Below, one piece after another: positions 17,410 to 26,228 of a DNA stretch of 64,000 nucleotides. Every line of letters begins with the position of its first letter. Position 1 is the first letter of the stretch. Source of the DNA: HXMU1420-13 sp034669965 (GTDB lineage Bacteria; Bacteroidota; Rhodothermia; Balneolales; Balneolaceae); assembly GCA_034669965.1 (NCBI GenBank), contig JAXMOK010000003.1, positions 310,001-374,000 on the forward strand, read 5' to 3'. The translations under genes were made by a program, and so were the position numbers. The notes beneath the pieces are model-generated. The model saw only the letters and a list, made by a program, of their open reading frames with translations. It did no database searches and had not been told where the DNA came from.

Positions 17410-18234
17410 ATGTCACAAAAGAATCGCTATTCGCAACATTTAGACCACGATCATCCAGAAGATGATTTCGATCTGGACAGTTATCTAGAAGAAAAAGGAA
17501 GTAAAGCTTCAAATAAAGAGGCTTACAATACAATAGAAGAACCAAAAACCAATCAATTTTTAAATGGCTTTTTACTTGCCGTCGCACTTATTGCTTCTAT
17601 TTATTGGTCGTACAACGTTACCACAAATAATAATTGGTTTGGAATTTTCGGTTCCAGCGAAACTTCCGTTATTTCGGATGTACCTCGCATAGCTCCGGTT
17701 GCCCCTCTTCCTCCTTTACCATCCGGCGAAACTGTAACTTTCAATTATGTCTCTAATTCTGATCTTGGTTCAATTACTGAATATTTACAAAATCTTGACC
17801 AAAAGGGATTATTGAACGATCGCTTATTAAATGCTTTTGAAGCGCGTCAGATTTATGAGGCGAGAGTCCCCATTGAATATTTGGAAACACTGAATGAGGC
17901 CGGGTATTTATCAGAATTTTCTTTTGTGGAAATAAATGAATTTTACAAGAATCAAATACCTATGGCCTATTTGGATGTTTTGAACACCGAAGGCTATCTA
18001 AGTCACTTTTCGTTTGTGAGTGTAATAGAACTATATAAAAATGATGTTTCTCTCGACTATTTAAAGCAATTAGAAGAAGGTGGGTATCTATTCGATTTGT
18101 CATTCGTGTATATCACAGAGTATTATAAAAACGGTGTAACAACAGAATTTCTGGATGATTTAAAATCGAAAGAACTGTATGATAACTTAAGTTTTATTGA
18201 TGTTGTTGAACTATATAAGGCACAGGAGAATTAA
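17410..18234 (+). CDS. Membrane-anchored helical-repeat protein A (five repeats)
   Basis: A 274-residue protein, first of four tandem paralogues. In order it has the acidic N-terminal motif FDLDSYLEEKG (residues 20-30), one transmembrane helix (about 50-68, no cleavage site seen, so N-in/C-out), a proline-rich spacer (about 90-104), and five repeats of about 30 residues from 124 to the C-terminus with the pattern YLxxLxxxGYLxxFSFVxxxExYKNxV. Each unit looks like a two-helix repeat. The repeat resembles the GVTPEFIRELRALGY-type units seen C-terminal to BlaR1/M56-like proteins (from memory). The stop is immediately followed by the ATG of gene B. Function unknown. Confidence 0.8.
   Translation: MSQKNRYSQHLDHDHPEDDFDLDSYLEEKGSKASNKEAYNTIEEPKTNQFLNGFLLAVALIASIYWSYNVTTNNNWFGIFGSSETSVISDVPRIAPVAPLPPLPSGETVTFNYVSNSDLGSITEYLQNLDQKGLLNDRLLNAFEARQIYEARVPIEYLETLNEAGYLSEFSFVEINEFYKNQIPMAYLDVLNTEGYLSHFSFVSVIELYKNDVSLDYLKQLEEGGYLFDLSFVYITEYYKNGVTTEFLDDLKSKELYDNLSFIDVVELYKAQEN
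18224..18228 (+). promoter_or_regulatory. Shine-Dalgarno site of gene B
   Basis: AGGAG lies inside the last codons of gene A, six bases before the ATG at 18235. It fixes that start and implies translational coupling. Confidence 0.7.
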
Positions 18235-19233
18235 ATGTCGCGACAAAAACAAAAATCAGAGCATCAGAATTTTGATTTCGATCAATACCTCGAAGACAAA
18301 GCAGAGGAAACAGCTTCGGTAAATGCACCCATCGAAGAAACTAAATCGGAAGGAAATTTTGCCAAAAATTTTCTTCTGATTCTTGTAATAATGGTCACCT
18401 CAGTGTTTTGGTATTACGATTGGAGTCCGCGACAAATGGCAATTTCTTGGCTTGGTAACGATGCAGCGTATTTCGGTATCGAAAATGATGCGATTGTTGA
18501 AGCAGATGTTGTTTTGCCAGATGATTTTAATTTCAATTTCAATTTCAATGACAACACGAGTATTCCGGAAACTCCACTCCCTCCAACCGATTTATTTTTC
18601 ACTGATTATTTAACCGAATTAAATGATGCCGGCTTGCTAGACGGCTTCGGTAGTTCATCGCAAGAAGAGCTTTATAGAGCACAAGTGCCCATCGAGTATA
18701 TCCAAGGATTCGTTCAATCTGGCGCTTTAAGTTATTTTGGGGGATCATCCATTGCTTCAATGTATTCAAATAATGTACCGGTGCAATATGTAAATGATCT
18801 GCAAGTTGCAGGAATAATGGATAATTTCGGTGGATCATCCATCGTAAGTTTATACACCAATAATGTCCCTTTCGAATACATTAAAGGAATTTATGATGCA
18901 GGAATGATGGACAATTTTGGCGGTTCATCGGTCACTCGATTGTATAATAATCAAGTACCTCTAGAGTACATTGCGGCCTTCAAACCCAATGGATTAATTG
19001 ATAATTTCGGCAGTACTTCCATCTCGAGATTGTATGAAAATCAGGTTCCGATTTCTTACATATCAGAATTAAACGAAAAAGGATTACTCGATAATTTCGG
19101 GAGCACCTCGATCTCGAACCTGTATTCAAATCAAGTGCCCATATCATTTATCGAACAACTAAATGATCGCGGCCTACTGGATAACATGAGTTCTTCATCT
19201 GTAATTAACGCTTATAAAATCGACGGTAACTAA
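18235..19233 (+). CDS. Membrane-anchored helical-repeat protein B (seven repeats)
   Basis: A 332-residue paralogue of protein A. It has the N-terminal motif FDFDQYLEDKA (13-23), a transmembrane helix (about 43-60), an Asp/Asn/Phe-rich stretch (about 96-106), a proline-bearing spacer (PETPLPP) and seven back-to-back repeats from residue 124 to the end. The first six are exactly 30 residues and the last 29, of the form (E/S)YIxxLxxxGLLDNFGSTSISxLYxNQVPI. The array runs to the last residue, so there is no separate C-terminal domain. The start directly follows the gene A stop with AGGAG inside it. It is probably an envelope scaffold or receptor; no enzymatic motif is present. Confidence 0.8.
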   Translation: MSRQKQKSEHQNFDFDQYLEDKAEETASVNAPIEETKSEGNFAKNFLLILVIMVTSVFWYYDWSPRQMAISWLGNDAAYFGIENDAIVEADVVLPDDFNFNFNFNDNTSIPETPLPPTDLFFTDYLTELNDAGLLDGFGSSSQEELYRAQVPIEYIQGFVQSGALSYFGGSSIASMYSNNVPVQYVNDLQVAGIMDNFGGSSIVSLYTNNVPFEYIKGIYDAGMMDNFGGSSVTRLYNNQVPLEYIAAFKPNGLIDNFGSTSISRLYENQVPISYISELNEKGLLDNFGSTSISNLYSNQVPISFIEQLNDRGLLDNMSSSSVINAYKIDGN

Positions 19234-19235
19234 AA

Positions 19236-20051
19236 ATGTCAACGAGAAACAAACATCAGAACAATAACAATTTCGATCTGGATCAATTTCTAGAGGATAA
19301 AGCCAATGGAGAAGAATCAGCTTATACTCGTGAAGAGGAGCCCGGTGAAGGCTCTAATTTCTTTCGAAATGCTTCAATTATTGTAGTTGCAATTTTAGGC
19401 ATGGTGCTTTGGTTTTATGATTGGAATCCTCGGGCAGCCTATGCCGGAATTTTTGATTCTGATGCCGGTGAACCGGTGGTTACTGAAGTGGTAAATCGTA
19501 ACGTAAATGTAGTTGCCCCTCCTACACCGCCTGCACCACCTGTAACCGATGCCGCACGTCTTGCACAACTTGAACGAAGTGCCGTTGCACTTGCAAATTC
19601 TGAAGAAATTGAACGCTTCACTGAGCAATCGGTTGCCTTGGCAATGGAATCTGCTTTTAGAGCTTTGGAAAGCTTAGAAAATATGGACTTCTCAAACCTT
19701 GAGGGTCTAAGTGATCTGGAAAGCTTAGAAGGCTTAGAAAGCTTGGAAGGGCTAGAGGGTTTAGAAGGATTGGAAGGTTTAGGTGTTGTAGCGGAACAAG
19801 TTGCTCTTGAGGCATTGCAAAATATCGATTTTTCTCAAATTCAGTTTGAAACCGGTGCAACAAATGTGGCTAGTTTTGAACTGTTTTCTCGTGAACTCAC
19901 CGAGCAATCCATCAATCAATTTTCAGATGAGGACCTTCGAAGCTTACATGGCGCAGGCATCCCTGCAAGTTTCTTATCAAAGTTGAATGATGTTGGTTTA
20001 TTAGATCGACTGGATGCTGACGAAATCATCGACTTATTTGAAGAGGAGTAA
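19236..20051 (+). CDS. Membrane-anchored protein C with Glu-Leu-Gly tract and two repeats
   Basis: A 271-residue third paralogue. The N-terminal motif FDLDQFLEDKA (13-23) and transmembrane helix (about 46-60, followed by FYDWNPR as in protein B) are kept, then a proline-rich spacer (APPTPPAPP). The middle differs: helical, Ala/Glu-rich, with a low-complexity LEGLExLEGLEG tract at 156-183. Only the C-terminus keeps the solenoid, about one and a half units (FSDEDLRSLHGAGIPASFL, then LNDVGLLDRLDADEIIDL). That C-terminus is the closest of the four proteins to the classical M56-associated repeat, which links the family. Two bases separate it from gene B. Confidence 0.78.
   Translation: MSTRNKHQNNNNFDLDQFLEDKANGEESAYTREEEPGEGSNFFRNASIIVVAILGMVLWFYDWNPRAAYAGIFDSDAGEPVVTEVVNRNVNVVAPPTPPAPPVTDAARLAQLERSAVALANSEEIERFTEQSVALAMESAFRALESLENMDFSNLEGLSDLESLEGLESLEGLEGLEGLEGLGVVAEQVALEALQNIDFSQIQFETGATNVASFELFSRELTEQSINQFSDEDLRSLHGAGIPASFLSKLNDVGLLDRLDADEIIDLFEEE
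20043..20048 (+). promoter_or_regulatory. Shine-Dalgarno site deciding the start of gene D
   Basis: GAGGAG at the end of gene C lies four bases before the ATG at 20053. It supports that start over an in-frame upstream codon at 20014 that would overlap gene C. Confidence 0.7.
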
Positions 20052-20052
20052 C

Positions 20053-21102
20053 ATGCAACGCACTAAGTACAATCCCGAAAACGACGATTTTGATCTGGAC
20101 GATTATCTGGAAGCTAAAGCAGCTGGCGAAGAAACCATCGACTACGGTCTGCCAAACGAAGAGCAGCATAAACCAACCATGAAACGTAATCTGCTGGCCA
20201 TTGGATTTTTCGTGCTGGCAGCTGCGATCTGGAGTTTTGTTGGTGGTCCGTTCGGCTTTTTTGGATTTGGCAATAGCGAACCTGCTGAAATTTCAGAAGT
20301 ATTTGCTCCTCTTCCTCCAGCAGTTGATATGCCTCAAGCCGCGCCTGCTCCAACTGTAAATTATCCTGAAATTGAAAGTGGTTATCTCGATTATCTGCAG
20401 CAGTTTCAAGAACAAAACCTCACTATGTTTTCGGGGAATGCCATTCAAGCATTTTATAATACCGGAGTACCAATTCAGTATATCAAAGACTTAGAAGGTG
20501 CAGGTTTATTAAACGACTTCAGTTATTCCGCTATCATTGGCTTATACAATAGCAATGTGCCAGTCAGCTATATGGTTGAAATGCAAAATGCCGGTTTTTT
20601 GGATGATTTCAGTTATTCGGCCATTATTGGTTTGTATAATAGTAATGTACCAACAAGCTATTTAAACCAAATGCAAGAAGGTGGATTTTTGGATGAATTC
20701 AGCTATTCAGCCATCATTGGCTTATATAATAGTAACGTTCCAACAAGCTACTTAGAGCAAATGCGTGAAGCTGATTTTTTGGACGATTTCAGCTATTCTG
20801 CCATCATTGGTTTATATAATAGTAACGTAAGCGTGGGTTATTTGAACGATATGAAACAAGGTGGTTTCTTAGATGATTTTAGCTATTCAGCCATCATTGG
20901 TATGTATTCATCCAATGTTTCCATTAGTTATTTAACCGATCTTCAGCAAAACGGATATTTAGATACCTTTTCATATTCGGGCATAATTGGCTTGTACAGC
21001 AACAATGTACCGGTTGAGTTTCTGGCAGAATTGGATCAAAGAAATTTACTCGATAACATGAATTATTCTGAAGTGATTGGCGCCTATCTAACCGATAATT
21101 AA
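20053..21102 (+). CDS. Membrane-anchored helical-repeat protein D (eight repeats)
   Basis: A 349-residue fourth paralogue. It has the N-terminal motif FDLDDYLEAKA (13-23), a transmembrane helix (about 45-62), a Gly/Phe-rich and proline-rich spacer (about 63-102) and eight repeats from residue 113 to the last residue (29, six of 30, then 28). The central units are nearly identical: SYLxxMxxxGFLDDFSYSAII followed by GLYNSNVP. At DNA level they are 90-bp tandem repeats with mostly synonymous differences, so the array expanded fairly recently but is under protein-level constraint. The last four bases overlap the end of the convergent ABC exporter gene. Function unknown. Confidence 0.8.
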   Translation: MQRTKYNPENDDFDLDDYLEAKAAGEETIDYGLPNEEQHKPTMKRNLLAIGFFVLAAAIWSFVGGPFGFFGFGNSEPAEISEVFAPLPPAVDMPQAAPAPTVNYPEIESGYLDYLQQFQEQNLTMFSGNAIQAFYNTGVPIQYIKDLEGAGLLNDFSYSAIIGLYNSNVPVSYMVEMQNAGFLDDFSYSAIIGLYNSNVPTSYLNQMQEGGFLDEFSYSAIIGLYNSNVPTSYLEQMREADFLDDFSYSAIIGLYNSNVSVGYLNDMKQGGFLDDFSYSAIIGMYSSNVSISYLTDLQQNGYLDTFSYSGIIGLYSNNVPVEFLAELDQRNLLDNMNYSEVIGAYLTDN

Positions 21103-22883
21103 TTTACGCTATTCTCTAAATCTCGGAATTGTAACTCATAAAGGTGGCTGTATAAGCCGCCTTTTTCTATTAATTGGGGATGGGTACCTTCTTCGATAAT
21201 CGAACCTTTATCCATTACCAAAATCCGATCGGCGTGTTGTACGGTTGATAAACGATGAGCGATCACAAAGGTAGTTCTGCCTTTCATTAAACGATATAAT
21301 GCTTCTTGTACCTGAGCTTCCGATTCAGAATCGAGGGATGATGTAGCTTCATCGAGCAACAGGATTTCCGGGTTTTTTAAAATAGCCCTTGCGATAGCTA
21401 ATCTTTGTCGCTGCCCGCCGGATAACTTAACCCCTTTTTCTCCGATCAAGGCATCGTAACCTTTCGGGGTGTCCATGATAAATTCATGAGCGTTAGCATC
21501 TTTTGCTGCTGATATGATTTCTTCGTCTGTGGCATCCAACCTGCCATATCGGATGTTTTCTTTGATGGAAGTTCCAAATAAATGCACTTCTTGTGGAACA
21601 ATGGAGATGTGATTTCGCAATGATTTATGCGTCACCGTTTTGATGTCAACGCCATCTACACGTATCCGTCCTTTTTGGGGATCGTAGAATCGTGGAATTA
21701 AATTCAGCAAAGTGGTTTTTCCTGCCCCACTTGGCCCAACTAAAGCCACAGTTTGCCCTGCCTCAACCTGTACGTTTATTGAGTCTAAAATCTTTCGATC
21801 TTGTTCGTAAGCAAAACTCAGATTTTCAATTTCTATGGATCCTTGAATACTGTTTAGGTTGGTGGCATTGGGTAAATCGGTGATTTCAGGTACTTCTTCC
21901 AGTAATTCAAAAATTCGTTCCGAGGCACCAGCCGCTGTATTCACTGCCGTATAAAGTCTGGAAGTTTGGCTGATTGATCTGGAAATATTTAAGGCGTAAA
22001 TAATGAAGGCTACGAGATCACCGGCAGTAAGTCGATCGGCCAGTACTTCTTTTCCACCGTACCAAAATATGATAACCAACGTGCTTAAAAATAAGATGCC
22101 CACACCGGCCCAGAATAATTGTGTGAGTACTACTTTCTCGCGAGCAGTTTTGAACAGTTTTTCGATGGCATCAGAGTATCGATTTACTTCGAACTCTTCT
22201 CTAACAAAAGCTTTTACCAATCTGACGGCACCTAAAGCATCTTCGGCAACCGCTGTTGAATCAGCCAACTCATCTTGAATATTCCGCGAGAGTTTGCGGA
22301 TTTTCTGCCCAAAATAGCGTGTGGCAATGGTTACAAACGGAACTGTTACAAATATTACAGCACTCAACCGCCAGTTTAAAATCACCATCAAAGTCACCGA
22401 TCCAATCAGCGAAAATGAGATGGTTAGTAATTGAGGGAGTGAATCGGTGAGTGCGGTTCGGATGGAGCCGACATCATTGGTAAGTCTCGAGGTGATTTCG
22501 CCCAATCTTCGTTCAGCAAAAAAACGAAAACCCAAACGATGCAGGTGCTCGTACACTTTTTTTCGAAGATCGGTGATCACCCGTTCTCCTACCCATTCGA
22601 GATGATAATTTCCGGCAAACGAAAACCCGGCTTGAACCACGAATAATGCCATCAACCCGATGGCTAGTATGTTTAAAAGATCTCCATCACCTTGTTCAAA
22701 AACAGCATCTAATAATTCGCGCAAACCTAGTGGCACCGATAGCCATATTGCTGAGGCAACTATCACAAAAAAGGTAGCAGAGTAAAACCGAACGCGGTAA
22801 GGCTTGCTTAGCGAGAAAATGTTAACCAGCGTTTCCCAAAGGGTTGCGAGTCCTCTATTTTTTTCTTCTTGGGATGATTTCAT
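21099..22883 (-). CDS. ABC exporter, fused permease and ATPase (MsbA-like)
   Basis: A 594-residue half-transporter of the type I exporter fold. Six transmembrane segments lie in residues 1-330, then a nucleotide-binding domain with Walker A GPSGAGKT, Q-loop region IVPQEVHLFGTSIKENI, signature LSGGQRQRLAIARA, Walker B EILLLDEATSSLD and switch AHRLS. It probably acts as a homodimer exporting lipid A, phospholipid or hydrophobic compounds. Family resemblance to MsbA is strong, but the substrate cannot be read from sequence. It is transcribed alone, convergent with the solenoid operon and divergent from the NfeD operon. Confidence 0.92.
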   Translation of the reverse strand: MKSSQEEKNRGLATLWETLVNIFSLSKPYRVRFYSATFFVIVASAIWLSVPLGLRELLDAVFEQGDGDLLNILAIGLMALFVVQAGFSFAGNYHLEWVGERVITDLRKKVYEHLHRLGFRFFAERRLGEITSRLTNDVGSIRTALTDSLPQLLTISFSLIGSVTLMVILNWRLSAVIFVTVPFVTIATRYFGQKIRKLSRNIQDELADSTAVAEDALGAVRLVKAFVREEFEVNRYSDAIEKLFKTAREKVVLTQLFWAGVGILFLSTLVIIFWYGGKEVLADRLTAGDLVAFIIYALNISRSISQTSRLYTAVNTAAGASERIFELLEEVPEITDLPNATNLNSIQGSIEIENLSFAYEQDRKILDSINVQVEAGQTVALVGPSGAGKTTLLNLIPRFYDPQKGRIRVDGVDIKTVTHKSLRNHISIVPQEVHLFGTSIKENIRYGRLDATDEEIISAAKDANAHEFIMDTPKGYDALIGEKGVKLSGGQRQRLAIARAILKNPEILLLDEATSSLDSESEAQVQEALYRLMKGRTTFVIAHRLSTVQHADRILVMDKGSIIEEGTHPQLIEKGGLYSHLYELQFRDLENSVN

Positions 22884-22978
22884 GGACTCAATTTGGCAAA
22901 TATAATGCCAAGTAATTTGGGTTTTTTAGTGCTCATTTTGGTATCTAGTATTCGACAATAAAAACAGATTCTAAGCCT

Positions 22979-23470
22979 ATGGACGGCGAAACACTTACCT
23001 GGATTTTTCTAATCGGTGGCATCATACTTATGGCTCTTGAAGCTGCTTTACCTAGTGGTATGGCTTTAATTTTAGGGTTTAGTGGTTTGCTGGTTGGTGT
23101 GTTACGGTTTTTAGGATTGCTAACTGACCCAACCACTGCAACTTTGGCATGGTTCCTTACGTCAGTGGTGTTGACGGTTGGGGCTTTACCCTTCATAAAA
23201 AAATATTTTGGCGGAGAAGCCACTTATAAATTTGCTGATGAAGATTTTGAAGCTATGGATCAAATTGTAGATGTAGTTGAAGACATCAACGATCTGACTA
23301 ACGAAGGAAGAATTCGATTTCAGGGCATTTCCTGGCAGGCACGCACTATAGACGGTGATGTTCCAGCTGGTTCTAGAGTTCGCATTAAATACCGCGACAA
23401 CACTACCTGGATTGTAGAACCTTTTGATAGTATTGAGCCACCATCCGAACAACAGAAGTTAAAAGAATAA
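22979..23470 (+). CDS. NfeD-like membrane protein
   Basis: A 163-residue inner-membrane protein of the short NfeD type, without the N-terminal ClpP-like protease domain. Hydrophobic helices occupy about residues 8-80, and a C-terminal OB-fold domain follows (NEGRIRFQGISWQA, IDGDVPAGSRVRIKY, TWIVEP). NfeD proteins pair with SPFH/stomatin proteins in membrane microdomains; two such genes follow directly (16 and 2 bases apart), forming one operon. Confidence 0.9.
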   Translation: MDGETLTWIFLIGGIILMALEAALPSGMALILGFSGLLVGVLRFLGLLTDPTTATLAWFLTSVVLTVGALPFIKKYFGGEATYKFADEDFEAMDQIVDVVEDINDLTNEGRIRFQGISWQARTIDGDVPAGSRVRIKYRDNTTWIVEPFDSIEPPSEQQKLKE

Positions 23471-23486
23471 AAAAAGGGCATCATCT

Positions 23487-24410
23487 ATGTTTTGGACATT
23501 TACACTCTTATCCATTTTGTTGATGTATTTCATTTTCACCAGACTCTTCCTCATTGTAGAGTTTCGTGAAGAGGTAATTCAAGAGCGATTAGGAAAGTTT
23601 AAAAAGAACTTAAAACCGGGTTTTCATTTCTTGGTACCATTTGTCGACCGCCCCGCATATCGACGTGAAATGCGTGAACAAGTACTGGATGTACCTAGCC
23701 AGACATGTATCACTAAAGACAACATTGAGGTAGCTGTTGACGGCCTTGTGTACATTAAAGTGATGGATGCTTACAAAGCTAGTTATGGAATTTCGAATTA
23801 TCAGGCGGCGGCCGTAAATCTGGCACAAACTACTATGCGTAGCGAAGTTGGTAAAATCACCCTCGACGACACTTTTAGCGAACGCGAAACAATGAATGAG
23901 AATATCGTTCGTGAAATCGACAAAGCAGCTGAACCTTGGGGAATTAAAGTACTGCGTTACGAAATCAAGAATATCCGGCCATCCAACGAAATTGTGGATA
24001 CCATGGAGAAACAAATGGAAGCCGAGCGCGAAAAACGAGCTGAAATCACCCATTCCGAAGGATTTCGACAGTCGCGTATTAATGAATCAGAAGGCCAACA
24101 AAGCAGTCAGGTTTTGATTTCTGAAGCCAATCGCCAAAAACGAATTAACGAAGCAGTGGGTAAAGCCAAAGAGATTGAGTTAGTGGCTGAAGCTACGGCT
24201 AATGGCATCAAACGAATTGCTGAGGCAATGCAACACCCTGGGGGCGAATTAGCTGTTAAAACCAAATTGGTGGAACAATACATCGACGAGTTTGGACGGA
24301 TCATTGAGTCTTCGAATATCTCGGTACTGCCTACCGAAACAGCAAATTTAAAAACCTTTTTCGAAGGCGTTAGCAAAGTTAGCGATCACACCAAATCAAA
24401 AGGAGAGTAA
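23487..24410 (+). CDS. SPFH/band 7 (stomatin-like) protein 1
   Basis: A 307-residue membrane-associated protein of the QmcA/slipin type. It has an N-terminal membrane helix (2-25), the SPFH domain (REEVIQERLGKFKKNLKPGF to about 200) and a charged coiled-coil rich in Glu/Ala/Arg (about 180-260). Such proteins form large ring or cage oligomers organising membrane zones. It lies between nfeD and a second SPFH gene, as in typical NfeD-stomatin operons. The presence of two adjacent SPFH paralogues suggests a mixed oligomer. Confidence 0.92.
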   Translation: MFWTFTLLSILLMYFIFTRLFLIVEFREEVIQERLGKFKKNLKPGFHFLVPFVDRPAYRREMREQVLDVPSQTCITKDNIEVAVDGLVYIKVMDAYKASYGISNYQAAAVNLAQTTMRSEVGKITLDDTFSERETMNENIVREIDKAAEPWGIKVLRYEIKNIRPSNEIVDTMEKQMEAEREKRAEITHSEGFRQSRINESEGQQSSQVLISEANRQKRINEAVGKAKEIELVAEATANGIKRIAEAMQHPGGELAVKTKLVEQYIDEFGRIIESSNISVLPTETANLKTFFEGVSKVSDHTKSKGE

Positions 24411-24412
24411 CC

Positions 24413-25366
24413 ATGTCAATTTTCGAAATTATTGAAAATGTTAGTTTTGCGCTGGTTATGGCCTTTATGGTTTACCTGCTAGTAAAAGTGATAATGTCTT
24501 TCCGTTTAGTACCTAATCAATTTGCATACATAGTAGAACGTCTTGGAAATTTCCAAAAAACCTTGGGTCCGGGATTTCACGCATTAATTCCTTTTGTTGA
24601 TAAAGTGGTTTACAAACAAGATTTGCGTGAGGAAACCATCGAAGTAGAACCTCAGGAATGCTTCACCAAAGATAATGTAAAGGTTGAAGTAGATGGTGTG
24701 ATTTACATGAGTGTGATGGATCCTGTAAATGCCAGTTATGGAGTTACAGATTATAGAAATGCCGCCATTCAATTATCACAAACTACTACACGTTCAGTAA
24801 TTGGCTTAATGGATTTGGATGAGACCTTCGAAGAGCGTGCTTTTATGAGTAAAGAGGTTGTAAAGGTATTGGCAGAAATGGAAATGCCTTGGGGTATAAA
24901 AGTGCATCGCTACGAAATCAAAAATATTATCACGCCCAGAACGGTTCAAAAAGCGATGGAACGTCAAATGACCGCAGAACGTGATCGCCGTGCAGTGATC
25001 GCCCGATCTGAAGGTGTTAAGGGCTCGAAAATTAACGATGCGGAAGGGATTCGAGCTGAAATCATCAATATTTCGGAAGCAGAAATGCAGAGTCGAATCA
25101 ACGAAGCTGAAGGTGTTGCCAATGAAATTGAAGCATTAGCAGAAGCAACAGCAATATCCATCGAAAAAGTTGCCGAAGCTTTGAATTCACCAATGGGAAC
25201 TGAAGCAATGCGTCTGCGACTTGCCGAAAAATACCTTGGAAAATTGAGAGGCTTAGCTCGTGAGAGTAACGACATCATTTTGCCTAAAGACATTTCGAAT
25301 TACGACACGGTGATGGAAGGCTTATCACTCAAAGACTTAGAATTAAAGCCACCTACAAAAAAGTAG
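24413..25366 (+). CDS. SPFH/band 7 (stomatin-like) protein 2
   Basis: A 317-residue paralogue of the preceding protein, similar along its whole length. It has a membrane helix (about 10-30), an SPFH domain with ERLGNFQKTLGPGFHALIPF, and a coiled-coil with SEGVKGSKINDAEGIRAEI. GGAG at 24401-24404, inside the end of the previous gene, gives the ribosome site. Same proposed role. The 3' end abuts the convergent M23 peptidase gene with one base between. Confidence 0.92.
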   Translation: MSIFEIIENVSFALVMAFMVYLLVKVIMSFRLVPNQFAYIVERLGNFQKTLGPGFHALIPFVDKVVYKQDLREETIEVEPQECFTKDNVKVEVDGVIYMSVMDPVNASYGVTDYRNAAIQLSQTTTRSVIGLMDLDETFEERAFMSKEVVKVLAEMEMPWGIKVHRYEIKNIITPRTVQKAMERQMTAERDRRAVIARSEGVKGSKINDAEGIRAEIINISEAEMQSRINEAEGVANEIEALAEATAISIEKVAEALNSPMGTEAMRLRLAEKYLGKLRGLARESNDIILPKDISNYDTVMEGLSLKDLELKPPTKK

Positions 25367-25367
25367 C

Positions 25368-26168
25368 CTAATAAGCTCGGTATTTTCTCCCTTCTTGAGG
25401 AACTATCGGGCCATTTGGCGTCGCAAATTTTATGGGAATGGTTTCGTACTTCCCCCCTTGTAAAGTCTTTTTTACGCCAAAATGAAGATGAGGTCCTGTA
25501 ACAAAACCTGTTGATCCCGAATACCCGATAAACTGCCCAAGTTTTATCGATTGACCAACACGAACGTGAGCTCCATTAAATTGTAGATGTGAATAATCGG
25601 CCATGGTTCCGTCGCCATGTAAAATCGTGATCGTATTTGCTTCATCTACATACTTCTTGTCATTACCACCTTTTTGTGAATCTTCTTTTACTTCAATCAC
25701 CATTCCGTCGCGAGCGGCATAAATAGGAGTACCCTCGGGCATCATAAAATCGATGGAATATTGAATATTTCCTTGATGTGAAAACTCCCCACCAAAACCT
25801 TGAGAAACCCTAAAAGAGCTGCCGTTTCTAAATGGAAATCGATATTGAAAAGTGTCGTTGTGGCGGGCATTTACATCTCCTTTATAAGTGATGTAATTGG
25901 TTTCAAAATTCCAGGCTTTAGCCGGATCAACCGGAACCAACGTAAAAAGCTTTTCCTCGCGTTCGTATGTTAACACTTCGATATGCGGTAGCGGTTTATC
26001 GCTATTTAGGTTGGTTAGAGTTGCCGATAATTCAACCGTTACCGGATAGATATTCGGGTTATTCGCCCAAATCTCGATGACTCCATTACGTTCACGTTTA
26101 AAAACCTCAACCTCTTTGTGTTGGGTTGAAGCAAAGCTCAGAGTAAGTAAGAGAATCAGAAAAATCAT
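25368..26168 (-). CDS. Secreted M23 (LytM-type) metallopeptidase
   Basis: A 266-residue exported protein with a short signal peptide (MIFLILLLTLSFAS). It has a beta-rich N-terminal region and a C-terminal LytM domain with zinc-binding landmarks HQGNIQYSIDFMMPEGTPIY (His and Asp), ADYSHLQF and GPHLHFGVKK. M23 enzymes cut peptidoglycan cross-bridges or serve as amidase activators; the metal ligands look intact, so activity is likely. It is divergent from the sigma factor gene with only about 60 bases between starts, so promoters must overlap. Confidence 0.9.
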   Translation of the reverse strand: MIFLILLLTLSFASTQHKEVEVFKRERNGVIEIWANNPNIYPVTVELSATLTNLNSDKPLPHIEVLTYEREEKLFTLVPVDPAKAWNFETNYITYKGDVNARHNDTFQYRFPFRNGSSFRVSQGFGGEFSHQGNIQYSIDFMMPEGTPIYAARDGMVIEVKEDSQKGGNDKKYVDEANTITILHGDGTMADYSHLQFNGAHVRVGQSIKLGQFIGYSGSTGFVTGPHLHFGVKKTLQGGKYETIPIKFATPNGPIVPQEGRKYRAY

Positions 26169-26228
26169 ACGTTTGTAAAGTTGCTATAAAAGTACGCACA
26201 AGTTTTATAATTGCCTGTATATTCGGGC

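Noticed and set aside
18600..21080. Regular 90-bp periodicity resembling a CRISPR or satellite array
   Set aside because: The repeats are in frame, encode a 30-residue protein unit, vary mainly at synonymous sites, and have no spacer-like unique segments.
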